A stretch of DNA of 64,000 bases, from positions 60,651,249 to 60,715,248 of the forward strand of contig CM047427.1 of the NCBI GenBank assembly GCA_026168455.1, read 5' to 3'. The position numbers and the translations under genes were made by a program. Below are positions 24,701-39,700 of this stretch, piece by piece (the first letter of the stretch is position 1; each line of letters begins with the position of its first letter). Origin of the DNA: Theocolax elegans. Lineage: Eukaryota > Arthropoda > Insecta > Hymenoptera > Cerocephalidae. The notes under the pieces are model-generated. The model was given only the letters and a program-made list of their open reading frames with translations. It had not been told where the DNA came from and did not search any database.

Positions 24701-27700
24701 CCGAACGTGGACCGATAGTTTACCAGGACCTGCATCTTTAGGCGCCACGACTATCAAAATTAAAGAGTACATTTTATTTATTAGATTTTGTATAAAACTT
24801 GATATAAAAAATTACTAAGTTAATGATGTTAAATGTAATACATTTCACAACGAAGTTGACCAAGGTTTCGATAAAAACAAAATACAACTATCTGATTAAA
24901 TGCTAAAATTCTTAATATTTTACTATGAGAATCGCATGTAAGATTCTTTATTCTAAATTTTTAAATTACAAATATGTCTATAAGAATATTTAGAAAATCT
25001 GGAATAAAATGAGTAATTTATAAACCTTGTACAATGCATAATCGATTTTCAATATTAAGAAAAATATTTTACATTTTCCGGCATGAAAAATGTATGCTTT
25101 TAAGTAGCCCACGTACCGAAAATCGTTCCAGGACGATGACAGACGGCATCGGATACTTCCTGAATTATAACCTTACTAGGATCGAATGCTTGCAATGTTT
25201 GCGAGCTGATTATTTTAGAGCCCTGAGTAAAAGAAACGTTGTATGTTCCAACATGTCGAGTTCGTATTTCGACGCGGTGTAAATTTGATTCCAACTTCAT
25301 CAGATTGCAGGGGATGATGATTCCATCAGGTCCTGTCACTTCAGCCGTTACTGGCCCAGTCACACCTGGTATATCCAAATCCATATAGGCGGTATTACCT
25401 ACTCGAATCATAGACGGTCCATCCAAAATACTGCCGATCACTGGACACTTGAATGGGCTTCCTAAATATCAAATAAATTTAATAAAAATTGTTCATATAC
25501 AAGGTACAGTATTAGATTATGACAGTGATATATTTACCAGGTACGTTGTCGTCATTGAAACTAATATTGACGTAATGAGTGCTCGCAGTTTGAGGTACGA
25601 ATGTAACGTCATAGAGACCGCGAGCACAAGCAACCACTTCAGCTTTAACGGTATTGTTTTCTGTGCTAACGACTAATTCTAAAGTTCCCTCGCCGGCTTG
25701 TGCAGCGTCCACTGTAAACGTTGTTGCTTGTCCCAGCAGCGCTTCGTTCAGCCCTGATACGTGTACCTGAAATGAAAAATACATTATAGTTAATACAAAA
25801 TAAAGCTATTATATTTTTTTTGAGAAAAAGAGTTTAACAAAAAACTGCTTTTCTATCCTACTAAGAATTAAAATTTCTATACTAAAATATTATATTTTCA
25901 AGTAAAGATACACGTATTATTACGAAATTTATATAGATGATAGATACCTTAGTAACATCATAGACGTTGCAGGCAAACGGCGATCCCTTAATGTGTTCCG
26001 AGTCAATGAGTATGCTTATATTATACCTCCCAACATCAGTAGGTGTAAAGCTGACCTTATATTTCAGATCAATGGGCTCGATTGTTATAGGTAACGCGAT
26101 ATTCGATGGTGGAGTTACAATAACATCGCATTTGGTCGAAGGCGCTTGGGGATCGACAAAAAATGTTATCAGCTGTTTCACCGCTGCCATTTTCAAATTG
26201 TGTCCTGAGATGAGAGTTTGACCCTGACCGAGTACTTGACATGTGAACGGTGATCCAGGAACGGGCTCGCCATTAAATCGTACGCTTAAATTATGAAGTG
26301 CTGCTTCTTGAGGTTTAAAGTTTACGCGGAATTTTGCATTTCCTTCGCTCTGCACGAAATTGGGAACGTTTTTCCCATTGACCGCGACGATGATTTCTAA
26401 GTTACCTGCGCCGGCTTGACTTGCGTTAACTGAAATTTGTTAATACAAACGTGAATAAAATTTAGTTGAATTTATATATTTGAATAAACACATCCGTGAG
26501 CGGTTATTTATTCAATAAAAAAATTTTGTAAACAAGTTCTCAATAATCGCTCTATATCTAATATTTGTCGTATGCACTTACTGCTAAAGAAAACGGGTTT
26601 GCCGACAACTCCACTGTTGATGTCAGTGACTTTGACCTGATTTGCGTTGTATGCTTTGATAAGGAATGGACTGCCCTGAACGTGCGCTCCATTCAATTTC
26701 ACTTGAACGCTATGGTCACCTGGAATAAATAAAAACCAATTACATACCTTCTGTTAAATTCAAAAGCCATGGTATATTTAGCGACATTTATGAATCAAAT
26801 CGTATGAATCAAATCCATTATAAATGACCTGTTGAAAATTAATTTGTATTCTGTGTCGTTTATTCGTACATAATACACAAAATAATTTTTTTGCTACCCT
26901 GGTAGAAACTTATCTAGGTTCATCGAGACCTCGATTATTTAGTAATATTTAGTATTATTTAGTAATATTTAGTAGTTTATTCAAATTTAAATTGTTGGAA
27001 TCGAATATTATAGATATTCGAAAGTTTATGCAGTATAACCAAATTTTTTCAATATCCTTTTAATTTCCAAACGGCCGACATGATACCAGTTAATAACCTT
27101 TCAGTCGATCCCTATTATATGTATGGTTATTAAAAAACTTTTTACCGAAAACAATGACTAAACAAAGTTATGTAATGTCTTGAATACGCAATAGATAAAA
27201 CTTCATTACCACTGTTTTACTATTAGTATAAAGTCAATGAACTATGATAATTCATTAATTAACAATATTAACCTTCGTACATTAGACTACCAAGAAGCTA
27301 TCAAATGTATATTGCAAATATATTAATATATTGCAAATGTTGTATTTGAAAATGGCTAGTTGAGTTGATTTCTTACCAACATCTTTGGGAGTGAAACTAG
27401 CAGAATACGATCCAGGTGAAGTCTGTTCGATATTAACCGGTAGACTCTCGCGAGTAGGTGCGAGGACATCGACCGTCGGAGTTGAATCTGCATCGATAAC
27501 AAAGGTAGCGACGCGATTGACCGATATCTTCTCCAGGGCCTCGGTGACAACAACTTTGGCGGTGTCGGTGACCTGCCAAAAAATAAAAATTAAATAACTA
27601 AGAATAGAAAAGTTCATTTTTATTGACAAATTAAAACTACCGAATTTGTAAAAGTTCATTGTATTTGGCTTCTATATTTCACAAATATAAATAAAATATA

Positions 27701-30700
27701 GTTTATACAAGACTATAATATTTAATTGGTTAACATTATTTTAATCGCGATGTACGGAAATTTTTAGTGAATAGATGACAACTGAAAATAATTATTTATT
27801 GCCAAAGAACAATATAATTAAAAAATGGTTTGAAGAATAAAGAAAACAACGCGACATACTTGGCAGGTGAAGGGACTACCAGGGACATCTTCCCCATTGA
27901 ATCGTAAATCAACGGTGTGTACGATGGGTTCGCGTGGAGTGAAAGAAATGGCATACGTATGGGGTCCCTGAGCTTGAGCCGAAGTAGGTACTCTACCGCC
28001 ATTCACCGTCACTTGAAGATTTCCTGGACCGGCTTGACTTGTTTCCACTGAAATCGATAATATTTATTTGAATAACTACCAGATAATATTTGATTATTTA
28101 TTTAATAAAACAAACTGCTTTCCATAAATATTGAAATTTTGAATCGAAGATGATTATTGTATTGAATAATAAACCAGTGCAAATAAAGATATTGCTATAT
28201 TGTTGATGCCATAATATGACCAACTCTCCTTTCTGTTCAGTTTAAAAGAATAAATGGAATATATTGATAAAAGGACAATTACTTCGAAAATAAGAAGTCT
28301 GAAATATCGAATTTGCATATAATAAAATAAAATAAGTTATAGAACATAATTAGCTTATGAATCATTTAAAAAACGTAAAATGTAAATATAACAGAAAAAT
28401 AATGATTCCGGCAAGTGTCTCAGTAAGACAGAATGTAAAATAAATGTTTATTTATAAAAATGATAATCTTACCGAGAAAAGTGACGGGTAGACCAACGAC
28501 ACCCTTCTTCGCATTTTTGACCTTAATGGCAGCGACATCGTAGACCTTACAGCTAAACGGGCTCCCTAAGACTGGAACGTTGCGATGACTGACGGAGATT
28601 CTGTGTTCGCCGACTATCCTCGGTGTAAACGAGACCGTACAGGTCGTATCTTTGTTATCGGTAACCTGAGCGGGTACAGCCTGTCCGTTGGGTCCTATCA
28701 AGTCCCTTGCTCGTTAATTGTATTTGCTCACGAGGCTAACGCGATAGCCGACTGGCTTTCTTCTCACTCCTCTCCGAAAATCTCAACGCGAATAAAGCTC
28801 GCAGGGGTTATTCAAAGCATTTTGTTTATCGGTTCATATTGTTTTGTTTTGTTTTGTTTTGCTTGTTTGGTTTTGTTGGGTTTGGCTTTCGTTCGCTCCC
28901 CCGTTCTCGAGCTCGCAAGCTCGAGAAAGCGGTATAGCAAAGAATTGGGACTGTTGGCACGCGAGTAATAGGCACTTTGTTTTACAAGGGGTTACCTCGA
29001 TCACAATATTACATATGGCGTTGAGTTATCGGTAAAGAAGCGATTATACGAAATAATAATTATCTAAAGCACCACAAGCGAGTTAACCCTAGGTTAGTCT
29101 TGTTAAACTACACTACGTGGTTTACAAATGTTATATACTTATACATTGTGTGTGTATCGGTAGACTTGTATGGCATGCATGAATTATGAAATGTTAGTAT
29201 ACACTATAGGTGTACACATATATATGAATATATGTATAGTAAGTATAAAGTAGGAAAATTATAAATGTACATGTGTAATTAAGTAAATATAATAGATTAT
29301 GAATAAACCCATACCCAACACCGCTTATAGAATTCATTCCTGTGCTTAGTATCCGTTAGATTGCGCGGTTATTGCGGATTGTTATTTGTTAGGACAACGA
29401 GAGATGAGATTGTTTCAAGAAGTGGTTCTAGTAATGTCGTAGTCTGAAAGCTGGCCGACCTGTAACAAATAGAGAGAAACACTGCTCTGAAGGTCGGGGA
29501 TCCTCTGGGATACGTCGGAGAAAAATCTGATTCAACTTTTTTCCCCTCTTATTCACTTTTTTTCCTTTTCTCTTCGCCTCCTCAAAATTTTTCATTATTT
29601 TTACGCATCTACTGACTATTTCATCATCATCTTTATGCAAGTACGAGCTTAAAAGGTTCCATTACAATTAGTTATTTTGAGGAGGAGAATTAGAATTTCG
29701 ACGACCTAGAACATTTCATCAATTCAATTCTTACAACTGAAAATAATGTAAAACGTTGTAATTTTAAAATAATGTGGTCATTATTTTTAAATAAAAGTAA
29801 TACACTTTTCTTTTCATAGATTTCTGATGAAGACAAAACTGATAAAAAATATTCCTCACTAGTATAGAATTTAATAAGAATGTATTATTACATTGCAGTT
29901 GTTTTCGAGCCTAATAATAAAGTATTGCGAACTGAAGACCGAATAATGAATAGTTTTGTTGCATTTAGTAAGATTTGACGTGTATCTACGTAAGAATTAG
30001 TTGAAAAATACTAAATCTGCACAATCATTTTGATGCATGTCAATTTTTCACTTACACGTGCACAGTTTATTATTGAGTTTAAGTAAGCATAAATTGCAAT
30101 GCTTCGAGTACAGATTTTCCTCCGTTACGGATAAGGTAAAAATACAAACACTTAAAAACACATAAAGACACACGTGTGAACACACATAAAGACAGAGAGA
30201 CAGAGAGACAGAGAGACAGAGAGGCAAAGAGAAAGAGAAAGGGAAAGAGAAAAAGAGATATATAGGTATATATAAAAGTTCGAGGGTAGTGATAAGGTGG
30301 TGCAAAGATGGAATATCAGGAACGAACCTTCAACGTTAACCTCGAGATCCTCCAAAGTACCAGCGACGTTGCTGAGAGTAAGCGCGCTCTGCCGTCCAAG
30401 CGGTGCGCTGCTGAGCGCTTGACCACTGACAGTAACGTGAGCGTCCGGAGCTACTCGGGCGACGATCGGACATCCAGGCACCGTTCGTTTGTTGAACGCG
30501 ATGTTGATCGTGTGCTCGCAGGCTTCGAAAGGAACGAAGCCAACGGAGAACCTAGCGTTACCCTGGGGTGTAACCTGTTGGATCAAATTTTACATTTATA
30601 TTTTGAGTCGAGGAGGAAAATTAAACTACACGATAAGAAGTGAAGTGGGCACCTGAGTGGGTATGTTCTGGCCCCTCGCCGAAATGGTAATCTCCAAGTT

Positions 30701-33700
30701 ACCCTCACCCGCTTGAGAGGCGTCGACGGTAAAGTGTTGGGCTTGACCGACGCTTGCTCGGGCGACCGGACCGATCGCGACACGCTCGGCGTCGAAAGCC
30801 TTGGCCAAGAAAGGAGTCCCGTTGACCGGATGTCCGTTGTATTCGACTCCGATCGCGTGGACTCCAACCTCTCTGGGTGTAAATTCGGCTGTGAATCCCG
30901 TGTGGACGTCGCCGGTCACCTTGACCGGGAGCTCACCACTGGGCGCGCGGACGGAAACGGCGAGCTCGGCGCTCCCGCTTCCGTCGACGGCCATGTGGAA
31001 ACTCGCGGGCTCCGAGACCGGAAGGAGCTCGAGGTGATCGAGACTCAAGGTGACGCGACTCGTGTCCGAGACTAGGCAGACGAACGGGCATCCGGGCACG
31101 GGTTCTCCGTTGAATTTGATGTCGATGTAGTGAGGCTTCGCAGCTTCCGGGGTGAAGGATACCAGACACCTACCACCTCCGACTACTTGCACGTGGTTCG
31201 GCACTTCCCCCTCGTTTATCGATATTTCGAGTTGACCTTCGCCCGCTGCACTCGCGTCCACTGTTAAAATAAATTATTCCATTAGCTCATTCCTACACAA
31301 TCTTCTGTACTTTTATTTTCAAAACGTTCATTAATTAATTTTTTCATTAACATTTATTCATTTGAATATATTCTTCTTCGTACAATATGCAATGTGAGAA
31401 ACTTATTTATGCCGACGATGAACCTCGACAATTGAAAATAATCTCTAAGATACTTTTCGACTGAAAAGTGCCGATGTAAAAGTGAATCAATCTCAAGATT
31501 TAGAGCGTATTACAGAATAGATGCAAAAAAGAGCTTGCCAAGTTATCCAGAGGTCGTACACTTTCCTCGTTAGTTTAGACAGATATCGTGCAACGTTCGG
31601 CCTTGAGAACGAACGGTAACAGTATTATTAAAGGTTACGGTCCGTAACCTTCGTTGCAGTACCGAGATGGTTAATGTTTTCATCGTTCGTACACGTAACG
31701 AACGATTTTACATGGAAGAAAGTCGATCTAATCGTAGGAATCGCGGCTCGTTAAAATATTAAGCTAGTTTATTTAAATTATATGTATATATATATATATA
31801 TATTAGCTACCCGTATCTATCTGATCAGTCAAGAATATTGCGTTGTCGTATATCTTAAGTAGGACACTCGATAAAAAGATAATTAAACGATAAAATACTT
31901 CTTATTATTTATTTTTATCGGTGATCGATTATTACTGAGGAGGACGGTATGCAAATTGAGTAATACACTTTATTGTATTTAGGTAAATATCAATGTTACT
32001 TCATTTATGAAGAATGACGAAGAGTGTCAAACGTACCTCGAAATTGGCAGGCATGTCCTACAACTGCGCTGGGTACCTCAGTTACTTGAATAAGACTACT
32101 GTTGTAGACTTTTGCGACGAGGGGCCCAGCTGGTAATTTCTGCCCGGCGATGCTCACCTCAACGAGGTGACTTCCGACTTCCTGGGGAGTGAACGACACG
32201 CGGAATTCACCCGCGCGATTCGGGTCGTTCTCGATACGTGCACCAATTTGTCGCTTTGACGGCGCTGAAAAATAAAACACATTTTTTTATATTTTACTTA
32301 CTGCAGCAGAAAGTCAGTTGTTTCTTTATAAACTTTGTCACAATTTTATTTCACTAGATAACATTTGTTTATAGATTACAATGCGTACATTTTTGCATTT
32401 AAGGTTATTAATTATTAACATCGAAAAACTAAAATGCTATTCCTCAGTTAATATTAGGATAATTAGCTTTATTTACTAGGATAAAATTATAAATGCAATA
32501 GTTTCTATAGTTTGTCTTTCTATACAATAAATATAGTCTCAATTCATTATTCACGTTGTACAATAATGTTTGATTAGTAAAATTTATAACAAATATACAG
32601 CATTATAATGAATCCGTAAATTATTATAAAAATATATTTATACATAAAAGTATATTAATATAAAAACTTTAAGAGAATTTTATAAAGAAAACTATAATTG
32701 AATGGTAATAGAATACGTATAATTTCATTTACAATAATAAAATCACATCTACTCAGTAATTATTGAACTAATTTAAATTCAGATGAGTATTTATTATTTT
32801 GTTAAATTACTAATTAAAAGATGTTTAGGAGTGTGTGTCCTGGATTTTATTGTAATTTTTGTTAGTGATTCCTTACGTAAAAATATGTAGGAGCATCTGG
32901 TAATTTTATTGAATGAGTCAATATTTCAAGAGTAATTTACAACTAACGAAAAATTACATATATAATCACTACAACTGTAATCGCGTTTTACTAATTACTT
33001 ATTCTATACAGGCAATTATAGTAATGTTTTAATAAAAACTGCATAAATTAAAGTAGATTTAGATTTAAACAAGGAGAATTTCAATACTTATACACTAGTT
33101 CAAATGTAATTGATTAAGTAATCCTAAAGTAACATTTGAAGAAACTTGGACCTAAGCTTTAGTAATATGAACTAATTTATTTATTAGCTAAATTTTTCTT
33201 CTAGGTAATTGTTATTTTATCAGAACTTCCGAACTAATTTACATAATTAAGCGCACCTTTTTTTAACTATAACTTCTTCATAACAACTTTCATTGAACAT
33301 TATAATTTTATAAATAATAAGTAATTAGTTAAATACAATTACACTTGTATACTAACTTTATTTGAAATGTTTCTTTATTAATGCATAAGTAGAACCCTTA
33401 AAATAAGTTTCAATAATAATATCTGAGATATTTCTTCGTATTTTTACACAAGGAATAAAATCTAAGATATACACACTCCTCATCGTCTCATTGCAAATCC
33501 AAGTACTAAAAAAGCAGGTCTATTAAATGTTAGTAACTTTCTGTAACTTAAATTAAATTATTACTCAATTTGGATGCAACATTATTTATATAATACACAG
33601 ATATTAAACTTATAAATATGAAAATTTCTTTCAAACAGTGCCTCTCTAAAGTAAAATTTATTTTAAACAATTCTTCATCTATTTGTGATTAAAATATGAA

Positions 33701-36700
33701 TGTTTAATTTTCATAGTAATTGTTATGAATAAATAATTGTGACACTGCGATAATAAAATAATATTTGGTGTCGAAACGATCGACAACTGGGTTCAGGTTG
33801 CAAACCAGGTCAGTTACCGTATCCTTGCTTTGGAAACCTGCTTTATGCAACGACTTTGCACGTCTATATTATACGTTCTATTTATGAGAATATTCCGGAT
33901 GGATGTTATTGTAAACTCGTCGTCTCGCGCGTATTTTTCAAACAATTAATGTTTAGAAGTAAAGTAGGTAAGCGATTTATTTATGCAACACGTAGTACGT
34001 ATAATCGGTAATTATTTCATTCGTATTTTATTTTAAAAGCTAGTAGTTTAAATTAACTTTAACTCGACGTTAGCTTTGTCTCTTCATTTTCTTTCTATCA
34101 AATGTTTTATTGCGTATTCATTTAAATGTATATGGCAGATAAATTTATGTCTTTATTAATTAACTATGATGTATTCTATAATTATTTATTATTTTAATTT
34201 GTAATAAATAAACCACTTAATTTGTCGTTACCTAAATAAAATTAACCATAATAATTGACGTGAAACATTTACTTAAAATTCCTATTTATACCTATAGCAG
34301 GTTATATCTTATCTTTTAGGGTGATCGTTATTTAGCTTCACAAATTTATGCTGCATTTGATCAAGTTGCTCGGTAAATAAAAAATGATGAGCTGTTTGGA
34401 TCGACGTTTTACGCTTTTTTGGTTACGATGACATTCCGTTACGAGTGTCGAGACGAGTTTTTCTTTAATTTATCCGATGCGTTTTCTAGAAGTAAATATG
34501 TAAGGGGGAAAAGATTTGGTATTGCTGTATAAGCTTCTAATGCTTTAAACTCGGCATCGATAAAAATGTATACTTAGATATACGAGTTTTAAACATTCCT
34601 TCGTGTCAAGTGACTGTAAAGATTATGTTCTATATTCATTTTATTAGCTTGGCAGTGAGCATTACTCGTTGACTAGTATAACTTAATTATCGATTGATAA
34701 TAAATTTTAGCTTGGTACAAGTAAGTAGGTGTAATTATTTTCCTGCTCAGATGTATCACTATATAATATATAAAAATTTTAAAAAATATTTTAAATAAAT
34801 GTCGTACACTGAGAAAAAGTTTAGATTAGAAATTATAATAATGTCTAGTAAATGAATCACAGACTGAAAATTACTATAGATTATAATCAAATTTACTATA
34901 ATTCTTGTAATATTTACTATAACTTTTCTAAATTTTAATAAGTAATTTTTCATAGTTTGTCAGTCTGTGATTTATTTACTAGAAACTATAGTAATTTTTA
35001 ATACTAAATTTCTCTCCATGTATTGATTTAGACATTAGTGCACTTAAGAATTTTTATATTGACTTACATTAAACATTATTGTTAAAAGTAATGTGTACTG
35101 CAAAAGTACATGTCATAGATATTGTAGTAAAAAATACTAACTATCTAGACTACTTTATTATTTCTATTATGTTGAAGAAAAAATAATTAAAAAATATTCG
35201 TCATGTTGTTTAAGTATTTTTGTGATGTTATATGTACTAAGCATTATGCGCATGAATTAAAAAGTAGGTATACTAAATGGTACTTACTCAAAATTTGTAC
35301 TTGAATTTCACTGCTGCTAAAGCCTAGGGCCGAGAGCTCGAAGACGGCGGGACTGCCGGCGGGTACTAGCCTCACCGAGTCCCCGACCACCGACATCTTG
35401 GGACTCGGCATTATGCCCACCTTCCAAGGCGATCCTGCAACCCACACGCTCTTATAACCATCTCACGCGCAAAGTCACATATTTTTCTATTTTTCTATCC
35501 TATTTTACACATTACGAATACATTCGATTCTTTTTCACGTTCACCAACAGTAATCTTAAATATATTAATTAAAAGAAACAATTCACAAAAAAATCAGAAT
35601 GTACACATTATCCTGAAATTTTTCTATTAGTATTTCAATAAATAAAATCCATTTCTCAATTTCAATTTGCGATTTTTAAATGACATTATTCAAATTTTCG
35701 GCTATCATAAGTAATTTTAATAAATTTAGAGAAATTAAAAAATTGACAATAATTGAATGTAAATGCAATTTGTAAACGTTTAATACGTATTTCAGACTGA
35801 TGGTTCAAAAATGTTAATAATATAACATTAAAAATGTAATGGTTATAAAGCAGAATAAAAAATAAACTCTTTATTGTGCATTGAAAATGAGATGAAAATG
35901 ATTCCAATCAATTTATTTGACAATATTCATTCCATTAACGTTGGAATGATCAAGAAATCAAATTAAAAAAAAAACCACAAAACTAAATATTTTGTTTGGG
36001 AAATGATGCCGTCGATGTTAAAAAGTCGACTGTGATTTTTCACCAATTTTTTATCCCAAGATCGCAACGTCCGATTTCTCAATTTCCCGTTGAATTTGCG
36101 AGGTCTTGGATCGGTTCGTTGCAAGGCATTTCTTACGAGTGCAATGGCTCGTGACGCGGCAGAAGAAGACCAAGATTTGCCTATCCGCGTCCCGTTACCG
36201 TGCGCTTCGAGTTGCAAAATTTACCGTGAAATCGATTGGACGCTTTCCTATCTTGCTTCGCGCCCTGCTAGTAAACTCACCGTGTTATTTCGATAAAGAA
36301 CTCTCCGTGAAATTAAAAATGAATGAAAAAACGCGGATATCTACATTTTTGCCATACCATGCGATCTTTTTCTACGTCTTTTTTGCTTAACTTATACTCG
36401 AGGTTGATTTCACGATTACTTTTCTCGCGCGTTGTTTATTTTCGTTATGGAAATTGCGTGAAAGTTATGGTAACGACGAAAAGAACGTTCAACCACGCGA
36501 TTTTTCAATCATTATAAATGGTGCGCTTGTTCTAAAGTGATATTTTGTTGCTTGTTCCCAACTACGAAATGACAATACAAATTAAATTAGATGTCTTGAA
36601 AAATTGTAAAATTTTTATAACTACTATAAGCGAAACCCTATGTTCCTATCTCATGATTATTAACATTTTTAATGGGTCCTCTAATGTAAAATTGCTGGAA

Positions 36701-39700
36701 ATCATCGTGAAAGCGATAAAGATACATTACTTTATAATTTTCAATGCAAATGAGCGCGGTAATGTTTCTTTCATGCCTCATAATTAATGCCACTAAACAA
36801 TTTATAAATAGTTGTGTGTGAAAACGTTTATTTGCACGAAGAGTAAGGGTATCACGAAGATATTAAAAAAGAATTTGTTACATAAAATCATAATTTATTC
36901 TTACTATTCGTTTCAAGGTTAGGCGTTATTGCATTATTGTGTAAAAATAAATTAATGAGAAATCACTACCACGCGGGAATAGAAAAATTTTTATTGTGAC
37001 AATAATCAGACTAATGAAATTTATTTATAAATGAATTAATAAGAATTTTCGTACAAAAAATTTTGATAGTGTCAGAGTAAAAATTTATGTACATAAACAA
37101 ACAATTAATTAATATAAAGTTACGATATTTAAATATAATTTTATTTTAAGCAGAACAATTTTAGCGCTAAAAGCAACTTATAGTATATTTTTTATAGATT
37201 ACCTAGTTTCTAGCGAATTAGAAGCATTTTATCGCGCAAATATGAGTGAAATATGCTCGAAAAAGTGAACTTAACGATCATAAGCAAAAACTGAGTAGTT
37301 TCTACTTGCAAAATATAGTTATTTAGTTTGAACTTTCATAGAGTATGTACAAACACCGCGTTCTTTTAAATAATACGGCATAAATGTACTATATCGATGT
37401 ACTGCGGAACAATTAATTTATAATTTTATGTAATTTAATGAACGAATTTCCAGGATGTTCCACGAAATCAATTAAAAATAACTATTATTTATAGTGGAGC
37501 ATGAAGTTAAAAAAATTGTGATCATTAAAATGTGAAGGAATTTGTGAGTAAAAGAAGCGATTTCATAAACCATCTAATTATAATACACTAGACTACCAAA
37601 TGCTGAATTTCCACAAACGAATCAAGATAAGAACTGGGTATATTCCCTCGCGCACAATAAATAGCGCGTGAAACACTTGACGAATCAGCCAAATAACGAT
37701 CTCGGGATGTGGAGAAATAAATGAAATTTGGACTTTCTACAAGTACAAAAGTGTATAACGTGGTGGCACGACGTATACGTCACAAATTGGCAAATGTTCA
37801 CAGCACACGGTAATGTCGTACAGCCAGAATGAAGACTAGGAATTTAAAGAGAAATAAAAAGAAAGAAAAAGAAAGAAAAAGAAAGATAAAGAAAGAAAAA
37901 GGAAGAAGAGGTACGTCGACGGGTAACGGGAAACTCGAAAAGAATCGAGCCATAGTCGCACGGAACTCGTTCCCCGCCCAAAAAAATCACCACGCAGGCA
38001 GTTTACCTTTTGGACCACCCGGTCGGTCTCGAACCTGAAAATTCGCGAAAAACACAGACACACGCGAGAGGTATAGGTATAGGTATAGGTATACCTGTAG
38101 GGACGGAAAATGGATACGGGTTAGGAATACGATTCCCGGCTCCGCTTTCCCAAGGCGGAGAACATAACGCGAGGTAGAGGGGGGAGCGCGATACGCGAGG
38201 ATCCGAGAGACGGCGATCGGGACGCGGTGTAGACTGCCGGCGTCGACCGAGGAGGCCTTAACCGCCACCTCCGGAGAATACGAGGAGAGGGGCCTGATCA
38301 GGGACGAGTCTCCTTCCTCACGGGCCATGCGCTTTTCACTCCACAACCTCTTTAAGCTTTTCTGGGTTTCCTGCCCGGATCTTTCGACCCCGGGGATCTT
38401 GGACTTGCGCTCTTCAAGATTCTCACATCGATATCGATCGACTATACTTCTTACCAACTAATTATTGCGGTATTTCGTTAAATTGGCACCTTCCATCTTT
38501 TCAAACGGGTCTATTGATATTTATTATATATTACATTTGCAAAGTGACATCTATAACATTCCTTTTGAATGAGAATGACGCATGGAACGCGGTGCAATGG
38601 ATAACGGGCAATCACTGGTATAGTAAACGTGCACTTGTTAACTCATCTTACGCAGTTTTTCATTTTGTTTTTTGTCTGTTTCGTCGTTCTACTCAATGTT
38701 TTCTCAATACAATACAATATTGTCCTAGCCAACGTTTATACGCGCTTATACGCGCGGCTTATCGGCTTTAAACAATATATACACCATGTAATTATAATGT
38801 CATATTTAATCTAAATCAAGTTATTGGAAGTGTAAAAAGAATTATTTTAATATTAAACTTATATAAATCATTTATTTTATATTTTATACTTTTGTTTCCC
38901 ATTTGCTATTTAACAATCTAAAATAACTCTGTAAAAAATTAGATAACAAAGAATAATTATTGTCATATATTTGTTATTCTTTTATTATAGCTACGTAGCA
39001 CGTTTAAAGGGATTCACTTTCGTTCTGTTGTATACGAGCAGAATATAATTCTAAAATGTTTCGGGTTCTCGTACGAAGCTCGACGCATCGTTATCAAGTT
39101 CGATATCCTTAAGTAGAAGTATATACAAGTACCGCTTCTGTTGCGCGGTTGTACGTTATAACTGTTCTGCAACCATTCCATCAAAGAATACCAAATTTTA
39201 AAATTCTATTTAAAAAAAAGATAAAATACATAAAATAGAATAATATTTAAATAAGATATGATACACAAATCGATTGGGTGATGTAATAGCGTTCATTCAT
39301 TAAACCGATCGCAACAATTTGCTGATGAATTAATACATAACTTCATCTGCACGCGTAAAAAACGTTTTTTTAATATTAAAGTAATGTCAATGCATTAATT
39401 TATTTCATTTATAATCTTCAATAATTAACAAAATGATGTTTTTTTATTATTCATATTATTATGATTTGCCAGCTCATTTTACTATCGAAATTCGTAGAAG
39501 AAATATATGTAGAAATAAATTTTCTTTATGAGCGTGATATGCTCAAAAAGTAAAGGGTAATGAATCGACAAAATGATCAAAAATCAGGTACATGAAGCTA
39601 CAATTTATTGAAGGACTTCATATTTTTCGTAAGCATAATAACAAAATTTCAAAACTTTATTTTGCCACTTTTTGCGTAAAGTTAAGACAAATAACATTAC

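Noticed and set aside
38005..38040. Possible 28-nt microexon (TTTCAG|GTTCGAGACC... AAAG|GTAAAC) in the long jbug intron
   Set aside because: 28 nt would shift the frame between the phase-1 exons 13 and 14, and those exons already join to a perfect filamin G strand.
37987..38457. 156-codon minus-strand ORF in the long jbug intron
   Set aside because: No domain or repeat resemblance. It contains simple-repeat translation (YLYLYLYL) and is best explained by the GC-rich island.
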